Assembly: GCA_903813345.2 (NCBI GenBank)
Contig: CAIIXF020000009.1
Location: 17,571,759-17,635,758, forward strand
Direction of reading: 5' to 3'
Origin: Owenia fusiformis
Lineage: Eukaryota; Annelida; Polychaeta; Sabellida; Oweniidae
DNA length: 64,000 bases
Below, one piece after another: positions 63,735 through 64,000 of the stretch (within the stretch, counting starts at the first letter, position 1; every line of letters starts with the position of its first letter). The translations under genes and the position numbers were made by a program. Under the pieces are notes generated by a model. The model saw only the letters and a program-made list of their open reading frames with translations. It had not been told where the DNA came from and did no database searches.

Positions 63735-64000
63735 GAGCGTTTTCAGTACAAATATGTACTGAAAAATGTACTGAATTTTTAAGTATATTTTTCAGTATAA
63801 ATATGTACTGAAAAATATACTTAAAATTTCAGTGCAAATTTCAGTATAAATATGTACTGAAAAATGTACTGAAATTTTAAGTACATTTTTCAGTATATAT
63901 TTATACTGAAAAATATACTGAATTTTAAGTGTGATTTTAAGTGCAAATATGTACTTAAAAATATACTGAAATTTAAGTGTGATTTTAAGTGCAAATATGT
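63735..64000. repeat. Palindromic TACTGAAAAATGTACT tandem array
   Basis: Units such as TTTCAGTATAAATATGTACT-GAAAAAT(A/G)TACTGAAATTT repeat to the window edge; each unit is itself near-palindromic. Confidence 0.8.

Overview
This is eukaryotic, animal-type DNA: AT-rich, with short exons separated by long introns bounded by GT-AG signals, many inverted-repeat transposons, minisatellites and remnants of several transposon classes. Nothing prokaryotic is visible. The domain content (secreted metalloproteases with thrombospondin type 1 and ShK modules) fits a marine invertebrate such as a lophotrochozoan or basal deuterostome. I cannot name the species.

Four genes are supported. (D) A plus-strand coiled-coil gene enters from the left and leaves at the right. 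Seven of its exons lie in the window (639-751, 27854-27912, 37784-37861, 38260-38395, 40199-40276, 62454-62565, 63605-63675), and every exon junction keeps the reading frame. Its first large intron (752-27853) holds two complete minus-strand genes, A and B. These are paralogous secreted matrix metalloproteinases (MMPs): signal peptide, cysteine-switch propeptide, zinc catalytic domain, then thrombospondin type 1 (TSP1) modules and ShK modules in place of the usual hemopexin domain. Gene A (14386 to 2632) joins in frame to 828 aa and gene B (26619 to 20147) to 614 aa. Its other large intron (40277-62453) holds a complete minus-strand CRAL-TRIO lipid-transfer gene C (59107 to 42004, 332 aa, related to alpha-tocopherol transfer protein). 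One of C's introns has an apparent GC-AG boundary.

The rest is repeat-rich. Main items: a roughly 6 kb, 58-bp-period minisatellite in an intron of gene C whose unit is a copy of the last 54 nt of the adjacent exon plus its splice donor; a 5,063-bp transposon-like element with perfect 67-bp terminal inverted repeats (TIRs) and a 6-bp target duplication, carrying a 2.5 kb polypyrimidine block and a GAAC-type block; a 924-bp element with a 9-bp target duplication (Mutator-like); a 1,143-bp TTAA-flanked element inserted in a repeat whose uninterrupted relative lies elsewhere in the window; a hAT remnant inside the minisatellite; a non-LTR retrotransposon 3' fragment; and a 5.6 kb region bounded by 127-bp inverted repeats that may be a decayed DIRS-like element.

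Genes A and B look like an extracellular-matrix protease pair made by tandem duplication and then diversified by exon duplication, exon decay and intron gain or loss. They share a CCAAT-containing block upstream of the start codon. Nothing in the sequence links genes C and D functionally to the proteases beyond nesting.
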